From Clostridiales bacterium (GTDB lineage: Bacteria; Bacillota; Clostridia; Caldicoprobacterales; DTU083): a DNA stretch of 64,000 bases. The first letter of the stretch is position 1. Each line of letters opens with the position of its first letter. The stretch is taken from positions 1 through 64,000 of the forward strand of contig DUSN01000080.1 in the NCBI GenBank assembly GCA_012842605.1, written 5' to 3'. The notes beneath the pieces were generated by a model. It was not told the DNA's origin. It worked only from the letters and a program-made list of their open reading frames with translations, and did no database searches. Shown piece by piece: positions 36,720-45,703 of this stretch. A program made the position numbers and the translations under genes.

Positions 36720-36914
36720 ATGTACTACGATTATCAGACAGAACCCAGAAGGCCGGAACATGGGCAGCCGTATCCGCCTGAACATCAGAATCTTCAACTG
36801 GCAAGAGCCTATGTACTGCCTCAGACTTATACAAAGGCGTTTCCGCCTGAAGAAGCTTTAAAACAGGGGACACTATTCCCGGAATTGGTCATGCCATATG
36901 ATAAAAGGCATTAA
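36720..36914 (+). CDS. cotJA: Spore coat protein CotJA
   Basis: A 64-residue CotJA, a small spore-coat component. The family pattern QLARAYVLPQTYTKAFPPEE is followed by KQGTLFPEL and a short basic tail. It is rich in Pro, Tyr and Gln at the N-terminus. ATG 36720 follows AAAGGGGTG. The cotJ genes are typically sigma-E dependent; I saw no clear sigma-E boxes in the 109-bp gap after the preceding terminator. Confidence 0.92.
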   Translation: MYYDYQTEPRRPEHGQPYPPEHQNLQLARAYVLPQTYTKAFPPEEALKQGTLFPELVMPYDKRH

Positions 36915-36924
36915 GGGGGTTGTG

Positions 36925-37191
36925 ATGATGAGACCAGATCAGAAACAAATGCTTCTTGACAAAATCAGAGCATATGAATTCTCTGCGGCGGAGTTAAATC
37001 TCTACCTGGACAGTCATCCGGGTGATCAGAGAGCGATTAATGATTATAACACCTTTGTCAGACAGATTGCAGCATTGAAAAATGAATACGAGAGGCTTTA
37101 CGGTCCTCTTCTCAACTTTGGTTTTGGTCCCAACGCTAACAGAAACCAATGGCAATGGATCGACGACCCATGGCCCTGGGAAAACAATTAG
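36925..37191 (+). CDS. cotJB: Spore coat protein CotJB
   Basis: An 88-residue CotJB. The pattern LLDKIRAYEFSAAELNLYLD with LDSHPGDQRAI, and a Trp-rich end (WQWIDDPWPW), is characteristic. Starts ATG 36925 or 36928 lie just after AAGGGGGT; an in-frame ATG at 36898 would overlap cotJA. It is 10 bp after cotJA, so the operon is tight. Confidence 0.92.
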   Translation: MMRPDQKQMLLDKIRAYEFSAAELNLYLDSHPGDQRAINDYNTFVRQIAALKNEYERLYGPLLNFGFGPNANRNQWQWIDDPWPWENN

Positions 37192-37208
37192 GGATGGAGG
37201 TATGATGT

Positions 37209-37781
37209 ATGTGGATATATGAGAAAAAATTGCAATATCCGGTCAGGATCAAAAAGCCCAACCCCAAAATGGCTGCTGCTATTTTAAGCCAATATGGCGG
37301 ACCTGACGGTGAGTTGGCAGCATCTTTGAGGTATATATCTCAAAGACATCATATGCCAATCCCGGAAGCAAAGGGCATGCTAAATGATATAGGTACAGAA
37401 GAACTTGCTCATTTTGAAATGGTTGGATCCATGGTACACCAGTTGATGAAGGGGGCTACCATTGATCAAATCAAAGCAGCAGGAGTGGAATCCTGGTATA
37501 CGGATCACGACAGGGCAACCTGGCCCGGTACCGGCACCGGTGTTCCCTTTACAGCGTCGTATATTATGTCCAAGGGTGATCCTATAGCAGACTTAACGGA
37601 AGATATGGCTGCTGAGCAAAAAGCAAGGGCTACCTACGAACACCTGATAGACCTTGCGGATGACCCGGATGTAATAGATCCTCTGCGCTGGCTGAGAGAA
37701 AGGGAAGTTGTCCACTTCCAGCGCTTCGGTGAGATTCTGAATAAGCTTTATGAGTGGAAGGACAGCAAGAAATATTTCTAA
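37209..37781 (+). CDS. cotJC: Manganese catalase-like coat protein CotJC
   Basis: A 190-residue CotJC of the manganese-catalase (ferritin-like) family. The N-terminus MWIYEKKLQYPV and Glu/His ligands in EELAHFEMV, AEQKAR and REREVVHF form the di-manganese site. It may protect the developing spore from peroxide; activity of CotJC varies between species. It is 17 bp after cotJB. A terminator lies 7 bp after the stop. Confidence 0.95.
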   Translation: MWIYEKKLQYPVRIKKPNPKMAAAILSQYGGPDGELAASLRYISQRHHMPIPEAKGMLNDIGTEELAHFEMVGSMVHQLMKGATIDQIKAAGVESWYTDHDRATWPGTGTGVPFTASYIMSKGDPIADLTEDMAAEQKARATYEHLIDLADDPDVIDPLRWLREREVVHFQRFGEILNKLYEWKDSKKYF

Positions 37782-37788
37782 CAAACAT

Positions 37789-37810
37789 GACCCGCCTGTC
37801 GGGTCTTTTT
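37789..37810 (+). terminator. Terminator of cotJABC
   Basis: GACCCG pairs with CGGGTC around CCTGT and is followed by five T. Confidence 0.85.
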
Positions 37811-37871
37811 ACATGATTAATACGAAAATTTATAATTAGTAAATTCATCTTGCTATCTATCATTATTTTTG

Positions 37872-37901
37872 TTGACGGTTAAAGTCCCGATGTGCTATAA
37901 A
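37872..37901 (+). promoter_or_regulatory. Sigma-A promoter of the CE7 esterase gene
   Basis: TTGACG, an 18-bp spacer and TATAAA lie 39 bp before the esterase start. Confidence 0.68.
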
Positions 37902-37940
37902 AAGTATGTATTGAGCAACAAAAGAGGAGAAGTGATAAGA

Positions 37941-38903
37941 ATGCCCATGATAGACAAACCGTTACATGAATTAAAGGTTTACAATGGTATTAATCCTCGT
38001 CCGGCTGATTTCGATGAATATTGGGATAAAGCTATAGCTGAAATGAAAGCGGTGGACCCCGCTGTTGAACTGAAGGAAGCCGACTTTCAGACACCCTCCG
38101 CGCTCTGCTACGATATGTACTTTACAGGAGTAGGCGGAGCCAGGATTTATTCGAAGTTTTTACGCCCCAGAAACATTACAGGAAAATGCCCTGCTGTAAT
38201 TATTTTTCATGGATATTCGGGCAACAGCGGCAATTGGCAGGACAAGCTGGCCTATGTATCTGAAGGTTTCTGCGTATTTGCCATGGATGTTCGAGGCCAG
38301 GGCGGAAAATCGGAAGACGTGGGGGGAGTGAAGGGCAATACATTAAGAGGACATATTATTCGCGGTTTGGACGACGAGGATCCGAACAAGCTTTTATTCA
38401 GAGATATTTTTTTAGACACTGCACAACTGGCAGGCATCGTTATGGACATGGATATCGTGGACGAAACCAGAGTAGGTGCACTCGGCGGAAGTCAGGGTGG
38501 TGCTCTTACCATAGCGTGTGCAGCTTTAGAGCCCAGAATAAAGCGTGCAGCCCCCGTTTTCCCATTTCTTTGCGATTACAAGCGTGTATGGGAAATGGAT
38601 TTGGCGAAGGATGCATATTATGAGCTGAATGCCTATTTCAGGAGCTTTGATCCCCTCCATGAAAGGGAGGATGAAATCTTTACAAAATTAGGGTATATAG
38701 ACTTGCAGTTTTTGGCTCCCAGGATTAAAGCAGAGGTTATAATGGGTACAGGGCTTATGGATACAATATGCCCCCCTTCAACCCAGTTTGCAGTATATAA
38801 TAAGATGACATGCAAAAAGGAAATGAAAATATATCCCGACTTCGGACATGAATGGCTTCCCGGCTTTGATGATATTGTATTTCAATTTATGTTAGGTATG
38901 TAG
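37941..38903 (+). CDS. axeA: Acetylxylan esterase / cephalosporin-C deacetylase (CE7)
   Basis: A 320-residue CE7-family esterase that removes acetyl groups from short acetylated xylo-oligosaccharides (and, in vitro, cephalosporin C). The triad is visible: Ser184 in GGSQGG, Asp274 in GLMDTICPP and His303 in GHEWLPG; the conserved RGQGG oxyanion-side motif is present. There is no signal peptide, so it acts in the cytoplasm on imported oligosaccharides, suggesting a plant-polymer feeding lifestyle. I chose ATG 37941 (MPMIDKPLHEL) with GAGGAGA upstream; upstream in-frame codons overlap the promoter. Confidence 0.92.
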   Translation: MPMIDKPLHELKVYNGINPRPADFDEYWDKAIAEMKAVDPAVELKEADFQTPSALCYDMYFTGVGGARIYSKFLRPRNITGKCPAVIIFHGYSGNSGNWQDKLAYVSEGFCVFAMDVRGQGGKSEDVGGVKGNTLRGHIIRGLDDEDPNKLLFRDIFLDTAQLAGIVMDMDIVDETRVGALGGSQGGALTIACAALEPRIKRAAPVFPFLCDYKRVWEMDLAKDAYYELNAYFRSFDPLHEREDEIFTKLGYIDLQFLAPRIKAEVIMGTGLMDTICPPSTQFAVYNKMTCKKEMKIYPDFGHEWLPGFDDIVFQFMLGM

Positions 38904-38918
38904 TTTTATCGCGGTATT

Positions 38919-38955
38919 AAAAAAGTCACTCTGTAACTAACAGAGTGACTTTTTT
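38919..38955. terminator. Bidirectional terminator after the esterase gene
   Basis: A perfect stem, AAAAAAGTCACTCTGT with ACAGAGTGACTTTTTT around AACTA, can end transcripts from both sides. It is nearly the same sequence as the hairpin at 43454. Confidence 0.88.
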
Positions 38956-39062
38956 ATTGCAGAATATCATCTATCTATACAGGATTCATCTGCTTTTTGC
39001 TAATTTAATCAAAGCAGACATGAAAGATGAAAATGATACACTAAGTGTACCAAAATCTGTCA

Positions 39063-39812
39063 CTAATGATTGAGATAAATAAGCTCTTGATATAGCAGCC
39101 TGGTCTTTTCTCCGTCACGAAAACTTATATAAACATCTTCACCGTTATTACGGTCGATCCGTATTGTAGGCACTGCCTCTGACTTAACAAAAAGCAATAT
39201 TCTCCCAGAGCTCCCAGAAATAAAGTATCCTTTTAATGTATCTCCAAAGCCGGCATAGCCATTGATCCTGCGTCCCGTTCCGATATCTTTCATACTTTTA
39301 TCTATCAGGGATATGTCTGTTATATCGGTAAAGTTAATATCTATCCCATACATGCCCTCGATATGAATATATTTATCGGAAATGCTAACCACCGGTTCTT
39401 TTTCTCCATAATAAAACAAAATGCCTAAGCCAATTGCTGTTATAACAGTAATCCCAATTATTATGGATACATTCACTTTGGATATTCTGCCTTTGTGTGA
39501 CAGTTCTCTTGGTACTTTCCGGTTTAATATGACTAATGTAACAGTTAAGTCCAACACAAAAACAATGATAAGCATAATCGCCGCCCATGTTATTTTGAGG
39601 TATATCGCGACGGTAAATAAGGCTGTTATAATTGTCATTCTTAGCAATAGGTTGCCGACTGTTTTTGAAAGCATGTTTTTATCAATTTTATCGCGGTCTT
39701 CTTGTGCCATGGTATTATATCCTGCTATAAGCATCAATCCTTTCCCGTTTCTAATCAAAAGACCAAGAATCAGAAGCGGCACACAAGAAACTGATATTAC
39801 TAAATATATCAT
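39063..39812 (-). CDS. Membrane protein with DUF3784 and PH-like domain
   Basis: A 249-residue protein with an N-terminal hydrophobic segment and AGYNTM motif typical of DUF3784 (about 1-50), further membrane segments (about 52-95, 112-135) and a C-terminal soluble part (about 140-245) resembling a bacterial PH domain that follows such anchors. Function is unknown. It is alone on its strand, convergent with the esterase gene and divergent from the damaged lipoprotein gene. Confidence 0.7.
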   Translation of the reverse strand: MIYLVISVSCVPLLILGLLIRNGKGLMLIAGYNTMAQEDRDKIDKNMLSKTVGNLLLRMTIITALFTVAIYLKITWAAIMLIIVFVLDLTVTLVILNRKVPRELSHKGRISKVNVSIIIGITVITAIGLGILFYYGEKEPVVSISDKYIHIEGMYGIDINFTDITDISLIDKSMKDIGTGRRINGYAGFGDTLKGYFISGSSGRILLFVKSEAVPTIRIDRNNGEDVYISFRDGEKTRLLYQELIYLNH

Positions 39813-40137
39813 TGACTCTCTCCTTCTTAACTATTTTATTTGTCCAAAATATAAACTTCGGTTACATTGAACCGGCAACTCCGCCAGGCTTTGAATGTTT
39901 CTTGAAATCCGATGATAATCATCAGCAAACTATTAAGTTATTCTCTAAATATGGTATACAATAAAGATATCTGAAATATCAAGAGATATTTTGAAAAACA
40001 TGTCAAAAATTTGCTTCGTGCATCATTAGTTAATAAAAGATAACAAAAGTTAATAATATACTATGTTAAAGATATATATAAAAAAATATAATTTATATAA
40101 AGAGTATACAAAAAATAAAAGAAAGAGGGGTATGACA
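39813..40137. other. Intergenic region upstream of the truncated lipoprotein gene
   Basis: AT-rich, no gene or recognised RNA. It should contain the promoter of a former sugar ABC-transporter binding-protein gene; no clear consensus pair was found. Confidence 0.35.
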
Positions 40138-40368
40138 ATGAATAAAAGAAAGCTGAGTTTACTCTTGATATTGTGTCTAATCATTTCCTTGCTGGTTTTG
40201 TCAGCATGCAGCGGGACAACAGGTACTGACAACAAGCAGACGGACAAGCCCAGCCAAACTGCAAAGCCTGGTGAGACTGTTGAAAACTGTCAGCCCTTAT
40301 GTAAAGAATGTAAGTATACATGTCCCGCTTATGAACAGGACTATATCTACAGAATACTCAATAAATGA
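40138..40368 (+). pseudogene. Truncated solute-binding lipoprotein leader
   Basis: The ATG at 40138 has AGAGGGG upstream and opens a lipoprotein signal peptide with lipobox LVLSACSG and a Thr/Lys/Gln-rich linker (SGTTGTDNKQTDKPSQTAKP), as in extracellular sugar-binding proteins of ABC importers. After about 44 residues homology to a binding protein ends. The frame runs on for some 30 codons, out of frame across sequence that in another frame encodes the sensor domain of the next gene. The binding-protein body (about 400 residues) is gone. Confidence 0.75.
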
Positions 40369-41722
40369 ACTGAATGTAGAGGAGTTAAATGTTTTAAAGT
40401 CATATACCAGCCTGTATGGCCCTCCTATCATCAGGTGGGATAACAGGCTGTTTTTAAATGTACCATTTGTTGATCCCAAGCTGTCCTACAGCAAGGAGCC
40501 TATTTTTGATATCAGTGTTGAGCTGTCACAGGCGGAGCTGGAGAGCAATTTAAACAAACTGCTCTCGCACGAAGGCAGCAATGCGTTTATAATCGACAGA
40601 CTGGCAGAGTGGTCTATAGGCGGGAATCGCAGTTTAATATCCTTTGGCAAGTCTTTTATCGGCCAGGTTGATGCTGAAAATATGTTGGAGGGACAAAAAA
40701 CCGTAAGGGTGGATGGACGAGACTTTCTCATGGTCTATAAGACTTCTGACTTGCTGGGTTTTGTTTTATTTGTTCTTATACCGAAAAAGGCAGTATCAGC
40801 TCCCCTAGACAGTTACTCCAGGCTGTCATGGATATTATCGGGGTTATCGGGTTTTATTATTTTGATATTTACAGTTTGGATATATAGCCTTGTAATGCAG
40901 CCTCTGGATAAGCTTATAAGTGCATTTGGCCAAGTGGAAGAGGGCAACCTTGAGGTTGCTGTATACCGCAAAAGCAGGGATGAGTTCGGATATTTATATC
41001 ATCAGTTTAACGAAATGGTCAAAAACTTAAAGTCATTATTCCAGCAAACATATGAACAGAAAACAAGATTAAAAAATGCTGAGCTAAAGCAGCTCCAATA
41101 TCAGATCAACCCCCATTTCCTATATAACAGCATTTTTCTTATATACCGCATGGCAAAGGTAGAGGATTATAAAAACATAATCAGGCTGTCCCAGCACCTG
41201 GGCAATTATTATCAGTTTATCACCAGAAATGCAAAGGACGAAATTCCATTAAGTGATGAAATAAATCATGCAAAGGACTATACGGAGATACAAAATATAA
41301 GGTTTGGTGACCGTATCAAGGTCATCTGGGAGCAGGATGATGGAGATTATGAGAACATACTTGTACCCAGGCTTATACTGCAGCCCCTTATAGAAAACGC
41401 CTATTATCACGGACTTCGCAATAAAGCAAGCGGAGGAATTATATTGATACGTCTGTCGGCAAATCCTTCTCAGATTAGCATTTCTATACAGGATAATGGC
41501 TCTGAGCTTAAAGATGAGGAAATTGCAGCTTTACAGCAAAGTCTCATGGATGTAAGCGGTGAAATTGAAGTAACGGCTATTTTAAACATACACAGGCGCT
41601 TACAGATCAGATATGGCAGTAACAGCGGGGTTACCGTCAGCAGAGGGGAATTGGGTGGATTAAAGGTTAATTTGACAGCCTGCCTGAAGGAGAATCGAAA
41701 TGTACAGATTGCTGATTGTTGA
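40271..41722 (+). pseudogene. YesM-family sensor histidine kinase, N-terminus lost
   Basis: The frame encodes most of a YesM-type kinase: end of an extracellular sensor domain (about 1-170), a membrane segment (about 185-212), a HAMP linker, the His-kinase motif QINPHFLYNS with the phosphorylated His, and the N-box PLIENAYYHGL. Full-length relatives begin with a first membrane helix and about 100 more sensor residues, absent here. The frame opens at GTG 40271 without a ribosome site, inside the truncated lipoprotein frame. The paired response regulator downstream is intact. Expression would depend on reinitiation, and the protein would lack its first anchor. Confidence 0.75.
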
Positions 41723-43388
41723 TGATGAGCCTTATATAACCGATGGCCTTGTAGAATTGTTCACAGGTTTGGATTATCTGGACCTTGATGTATATTGTGC
41801 GTATTCATCTGCACAAGCTCTCAATTGGATGAAGAAGGTAAAGATAGACATTATTCTCACTGATATTTGCATGCCTGAGATGGATGGTTTGGCTTTGCAA
41901 AAGGAGGTTAACAGCCGTTGGCCAAGATGCAGAGTAATATTTCTTACCGCCCACAGTGATTTTGAATATGTTAAGTCAGCCATGCTTAATAATTTCTCGG
42001 ACTATGTATTAAAGACCGAGGGTGATGCTGCAATAATCAAAGCAGTCCGGAAGGCGATAAAAGAAATAGACAATGAAATAAACAATGAAAATATTCTGCG
42101 TAAGGCAAAAGAAGATATTGAAAGGGTTATGCCCATACTTCGAAAGGAATATTTGCTGGATTTATTGCATGGGGCAGAGATCTCGCCAAAGGAACACATT
42201 GAGTTTTTTGAACAGGCTCAAATGGAACTGTCGCCAGAGCAGCCGGTACTGCTTCTTATAGGGCATCTTGATAAATGGGGAAAATGCATCAGGATAGTTG
42301 AGAAAAATCATAAGCTATATGAACTGAACAACATTGTTAATGAATACCTCGGGATATCAGTAACCTTAAGCTCGTGTGTTTATGAAGGTACAGCCATAGT
42401 ATGGTTTATACAGCCGCGCTTATATAATACAGCAGACACCTTTGTTAATGATTGGTGCAATGAGACATGGCAAAGGACAATATCATTTGTACATGGCACT
42501 CTTGACTCCATTCAGGAAAAATGCAGAGAACTGACAGGTATATCACTTTCATTTATTGCAGACAGCCAGCAGACAGAATGGAATAAGCTGTATGAGAGGT
42601 TCAATTCCATGATGTTTATGCTTGACCAGGGTTTTAACTCTGGCGGTGAAATTATTATAGCAGGTGACAAGCGTAAACCGTCTGACGAATTAGTGCTGCC
42701 CTATTCAACAACATCGCCGGAACTCAAAGTCGACTTGCAGCTTAAAAAGCTGGATCTTCTGAAAAGCTATTTGAGCAAAGGAGAACATACGAAGTTTTTT
42801 GACATATACGATCAGATAATGGGATCACTAAAGGAGATAAAGCAAGATAACCGTATGACGGAAATGGAAGTGTTTTACTCCTTAGCTGCCCTTTTTATAA
42901 CTTTCATAAATAGATGGAACTTATGGGGCAGACTCAAAGAGGATATAGACTTAAGCAGGCTGACCAGGTTTGAAGATCATTCCTCATTCGATGATTTTTC
43001 TAATTATTTCAGGGAACTGGCATATTTGATATTACAATACAGATCAGACAGCCAGGCAACCAGCACCAACCAGGTTATTTCCCTAATCAACCGGTATATT
43101 GAGGAAAACATAGGCGGGGATTTGTCATTGGTCCGCTTAGCAGAGCTGGTCTACTTTAACCCTGTATATTTATCCAGGCTGTATAAACAGGTTACAGGTA
43201 AAAATCTAATGGATTATATAACGGAGGTAAAATTCAACAAATGCATTGAACTGCTGAAGCAAAAGGACAAGAAGATACATGAAATAGCAAGTGATGTTGG
43301 ATTTAAGACCCCTTCCTATTTTACTCGGTTTTTCAAAAAGCTGGCCGATATGACTCCCCAGGAGTTTAGAGATACATTGTTTGGCTGA
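41700..43388 (+). CDS. YesN-type response regulator (REC + AraC HTH)
   Basis: A 562-residue AraC-family response regulator. The receiver domain has phospho-acceptor Asp55 in ILTDICMPEMDG and the conserved Lys after FSDYVLK. A long central region follows, and the C-terminal AraC DNA-binding domain contains FNPVYLSRLYKQVTGKNLMD and TPSYFTRFFKK. Such regulators usually switch on carbohydrate ABC transporters near them; none is present here. It overlaps the kinase frame by 23 bp. A terminator lies 65 bp downstream. Confidence 0.9.
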   Translation: MYRLLIVDDEPYITDGLVELFTGLDYLDLDVYCAYSSAQALNWMKKVKIDIILTDICMPEMDGLALQKEVNSRWPRCRVIFLTAHSDFEYVKSAMLNNFSDYVLKTEGDAAIIKAVRKAIKEIDNEINNENILRKAKEDIERVMPILRKEYLLDLLHGAEISPKEHIEFFEQAQMELSPEQPVLLLIGHLDKWGKCIRIVEKNHKLYELNNIVNEYLGISVTLSSCVYEGTAIVWFIQPRLYNTADTFVNDWCNETWQRTISFVHGTLDSIQEKCRELTGISLSFIADSQQTEWNKLYERFNSMMFMLDQGFNSGGEIIIAGDKRKPSDELVLPYSTTSPELKVDLQLKKLDLLKSYLSKGEHTKFFDIYDQIMGSLKEIKQDNRMTEMEVFYSLAALFITFINRWNLWGRLKEDIDLSRLTRFEDHSSFDDFSNYFRELAYLILQYRSDSQATSTNQVISLINRYIEENIGGDLSLVRLAELVYFNPVYLSRLYKQVTGKNLMDYITEVKFNKCIELLKQKDKKIHEIASDVGFKTPSYFTRFFKKLADMTPQEFRDTLFG

Positions 43389-43453
43389 TAAATCAAGAAT
43401 TATCATCTGTCGATTCATCGTCTGGATTATCCTTTTTGGTGGGAGTGTTCTAC

Positions 43454-43488
43454 AAAAATCACTCTGTAATCAGCAGAGTGATTTTTTT
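43454..43488. terminator. Bidirectional terminator between convergent operons
   Basis: AAAAATCACTCTG pairs with CAGAGTGATTTTT around TAATCAG. It would end the response regulator transcript from the left; its right half overlaps the end of the minus-strand ABC ATPase gene. Confidence 0.85.
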
Positions 43489-44117
43489 AATACTCCGCCA
43501 TCCATTTCGCATACTGTATCACATAGTGTCTTGATATCCATAGGGTTGTGAGATGCAAGCAAGATTGTTGTTCCATTCTCTTTATTCAGTTGCAGGAATA
43601 ACTTGCGCATGTCTTCTACGCCCCGGTTATCCAGGCCATTCATGGGCTCATCAAGGACCAGCAGGCGGGGTTGCTCTATTATAGCTTGTGCAATGCCTAG
43701 TCTCTGGCGCATACCGAGTGAATACTTCCCAACCGGCTTTTTGCTCTCCGGATCAAGCCCTACTGTGTACATGACTTCTTCTAAGCGCTTCCTATTCACT
43801 TTGCCGCGTAACCCAATCAGCCATTTCAGGTTGTTATAGCCGCTTTCGGTGGGAATAAAGCCCGGTGCTTCTATGATCATGCCGGTTTCGGGGGCAAAAT
43901 TGCACTCCAGTCCGATTTTTCTGCCAAGGACAGTTACACTGCCCTTTGTTGGCTTTAGAAAACCAAGAATACATTTCATCATTACAGTTTTGCCGGAGCC
44001 GTTGCGTCCAACAATACCATGGATTTTTCCGCATTCAAATGCAATATTCACATTCTTCAAAACTGTTTCTTTCCCAAAGGTCATGTACAGGTTTTCTATA
44101 ACAACTGCATCAGCCAT
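43470..44117 (-). CDS. ABC transporter ATP-binding protein
   Basis: A 215-residue ATPase of the drug/antimicrobial-peptide export type. Walker A is GRNGSGKT, signature LGMRQRLG (within YSLGMRQRLG), Walker B LLVLDEPMNGLD, and the H-loop His is in LLASHNP. Start ATG 44117 (MADAVVIE) lies eight bases after AGGAGG; an earlier in-frame ATG lies inside the permease gene. It is last in a six-gene minus-strand operon and would drive the two membrane proteins encoded just before it. Confidence 0.92.
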   Translation of the reverse strand: MADAVVIENLYMTFGKETVLKNVNIAFECGKIHGIVGRNGSGKTVMMKCILGFLKPTKGSVTVLGRKIGLECNFAPETGMIIEAPGFIPTESGYNNLKWLIGLRGKVNRKRLEEVMYTVGLDPESKKPVGKYSLGMRQRLGIAQAIIEQPRLLVLDEPMNGLDNRGVEDMRKLFLQLNKENGTTILLASHNPMDIKTLCDTVCEMDGGVLKKSLC

Positions 44118-45012
44118 TCTGGTTACCTCCTGTAAAGGCAAACTGGACTTTTTGAACAGAGTAAAAAGATATTGCTGTCAAAGCTGTATTGATACTGCCA
44201 AAGAGAAGATGTGATTGTATTATCGTGGGAAGTTGATCATAGCCAAAGTTATGCATAATATAGGTCGACTGCTGCAGGGGAGAAAACCAAACAGCAAGGA
44301 CATTGGCATAATATTTGACATTCTCATTCAGCTGAAGCCAGGCCATAAAGCGATCCGGTGTCATCAGGTATGACAGCAGGCTCATAAAAATCATGGCGAA
44401 CATTCCCGCTTTTTTTCCATACCTCAGGGATACCGCAAGGTTGAGTGTGGTAAGCAGCAGAGTATATTGTGCTACTAAAAGGAAAATGTTTACAGCGGAA
44501 GAGTAGGGGGTGGTTTGTTTAATTGTCTTGCGCACAACAATCAGAGCTGCTTCAAAAGATGCGGGAGAAAAACTTAAGAGAGTTGCCGTATCGCTCCACT
44601 TATTCTCAAGAAACGCCTTATTTGCAGTCAGTACCACTGAGGAGAGTAATAGAAACAGTGTATAACCGATACTGATTACTAAAGCGGTTAGCACTTGTCC
44701 CAGCAGCCAGCTAAATCGATTTGTACGGAAAATCAGGTAAGCGGCCGGGGTATCCAGCCGGGGGAACTGCGATAAAAGCAATATCAGAGCCATTGATGCG
44801 AACAAGATACTGTCACTGTCCGCAAAGCACCAGATGAAAGGCTCAAAAATCTGAATATCCGTTAGGAACTCATAGGAAAGCGAGATGGTTTTTTCTGTCA
44901 GGAGAAAGCAAATGAGAAAGCCCATAAACAGGCTCATAATTAGCCGTGGATTTTTACACAGCATTCGCAGATTCCATAACAAGCACTGAAGTATGCCTCT
45001 TATACTAAACAT
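44110..45012 (-). CDS. ABC-2-like permease subunit
   Basis: A 300-residue membrane protein with about six hydrophobic segments and no other domain. Its start overlaps the preceding permease frame by 8 bp and its end overlaps the ATPase start by 8 bp, so all three form one unit. Sequence similarity to known families is weak by eye; the role as permease is inferred from topology and context. Confidence 0.75.
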   Translation of the reverse strand: MFSIRGILQCLLWNLRMLCKNPRLIMSLFMGFLICFLLTEKTISLSYEFLTDIQIFEPFIWCFADSDSILFASMALILLLSQFPRLDTPAAYLIFRTNRFSWLLGQVLTALVISIGYTLFLLLSSVVLTANKAFLENKWSDTATLLSFSPASFEAALIVVRKTIKQTTPYSSAVNIFLLVAQYTLLLTTLNLAVSLRYGKKAGMFAMIFMSLLSYLMTPDRFMAWLQLNENVKYYANVLAVWFSPLQQSTYIMHNFGYDQLPTIIQSHLLFGSINTALTAISFYSVQKVQFAFTGGNQNG

Positions 45013-45700
45013 AGTGCAGCATCACCTTCTTAAGTACAACAGAATACAGTGCTGCCATAGCTAAAATGAAAATACATAAAAATAGAATGATGTCAGCTTC
45101 TCCTGACAGCCAAGACAATGGATTGATAAACCTGACCCCGATAAAAAAGCGTGCTGACAGCATTGAGAGCGCAAAACTCACTGCTGTTGGGACTGCTATA
45201 GCACTTACTGTATCTTCGGAAAGCAAAGCTCCTGTTCCTCCAATAATGGAAAACACTGTCGCTGACAATAATCGTGAAATCAGCATATGTGCCGGGAACG
45301 AGGAACCCGTCCCGGGAGCTATAGCCAGCATCACTCCGGTAAACAACAGTACGCCTAATGCCTGGGAGTAGGCAGCTGCGCAAACCACTGACAATAATTT
45401 GCTGATCATATAGGCAGCGCGGCCGCAGCGAAACATTGCCATCCGTGCCGCACCTGACGACAGCTCCTGATATGCGTTGGCAGAGTACGGCAGCGAAGCC
45501 AGCAATGGAAGGGACAGAGCACTGCCGGGTCCGGACAGCGCTTTGGCAAGCATTTCCATAGGGTCCATGGTGCCGCCATGCAGTATCCAATAAGAATCCG
45601 AACCCAGGTTCATCCAAAGGCTGACGGCGGATGTCGCAAGAGCAATGTAAAACCATTTGCTTTTCATAACACGGTAGAAGTCTAAAAAAATCATTCTCAT
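45005..45700 (-). CDS. ABC-2-like permease subunit
   Basis: A 231-residue membrane protein with about six hydrophobic segments, N-terminus MRMIFLDFYRVMKSKWFY typical of ABC-2 permeases (short basic cytoplasmic lead then first helix). It starts 3 bp after the lipoprotein gene and overlaps the next permease by 8 bp. Two permeases plus one ATPase resemble lantibiotic-immunity or bacitracin-type exporters. Confidence 0.78.
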   Translation of the reverse strand: MRMIFLDFYRVMKSKWFYIALATSAVSLWMNLGSDSYWILHGGTMDPMEMLAKALSGPGSALSLPLLASLPYSANAYQELSSGAARMAMFRCGRAAYMISKLLSVVCAAAYSQALGVLLFTGVMLAIAPGTGSSFPAHMLISRLLSATVFSIIGGTGALLSEDTVSAIAVPTAVSFALSMLSARFFIGVRFINPLSWLSGEADIILFLCIFILAMAALYSVVLKKVMLHYV

Positions 45701-45703
45701 AAT

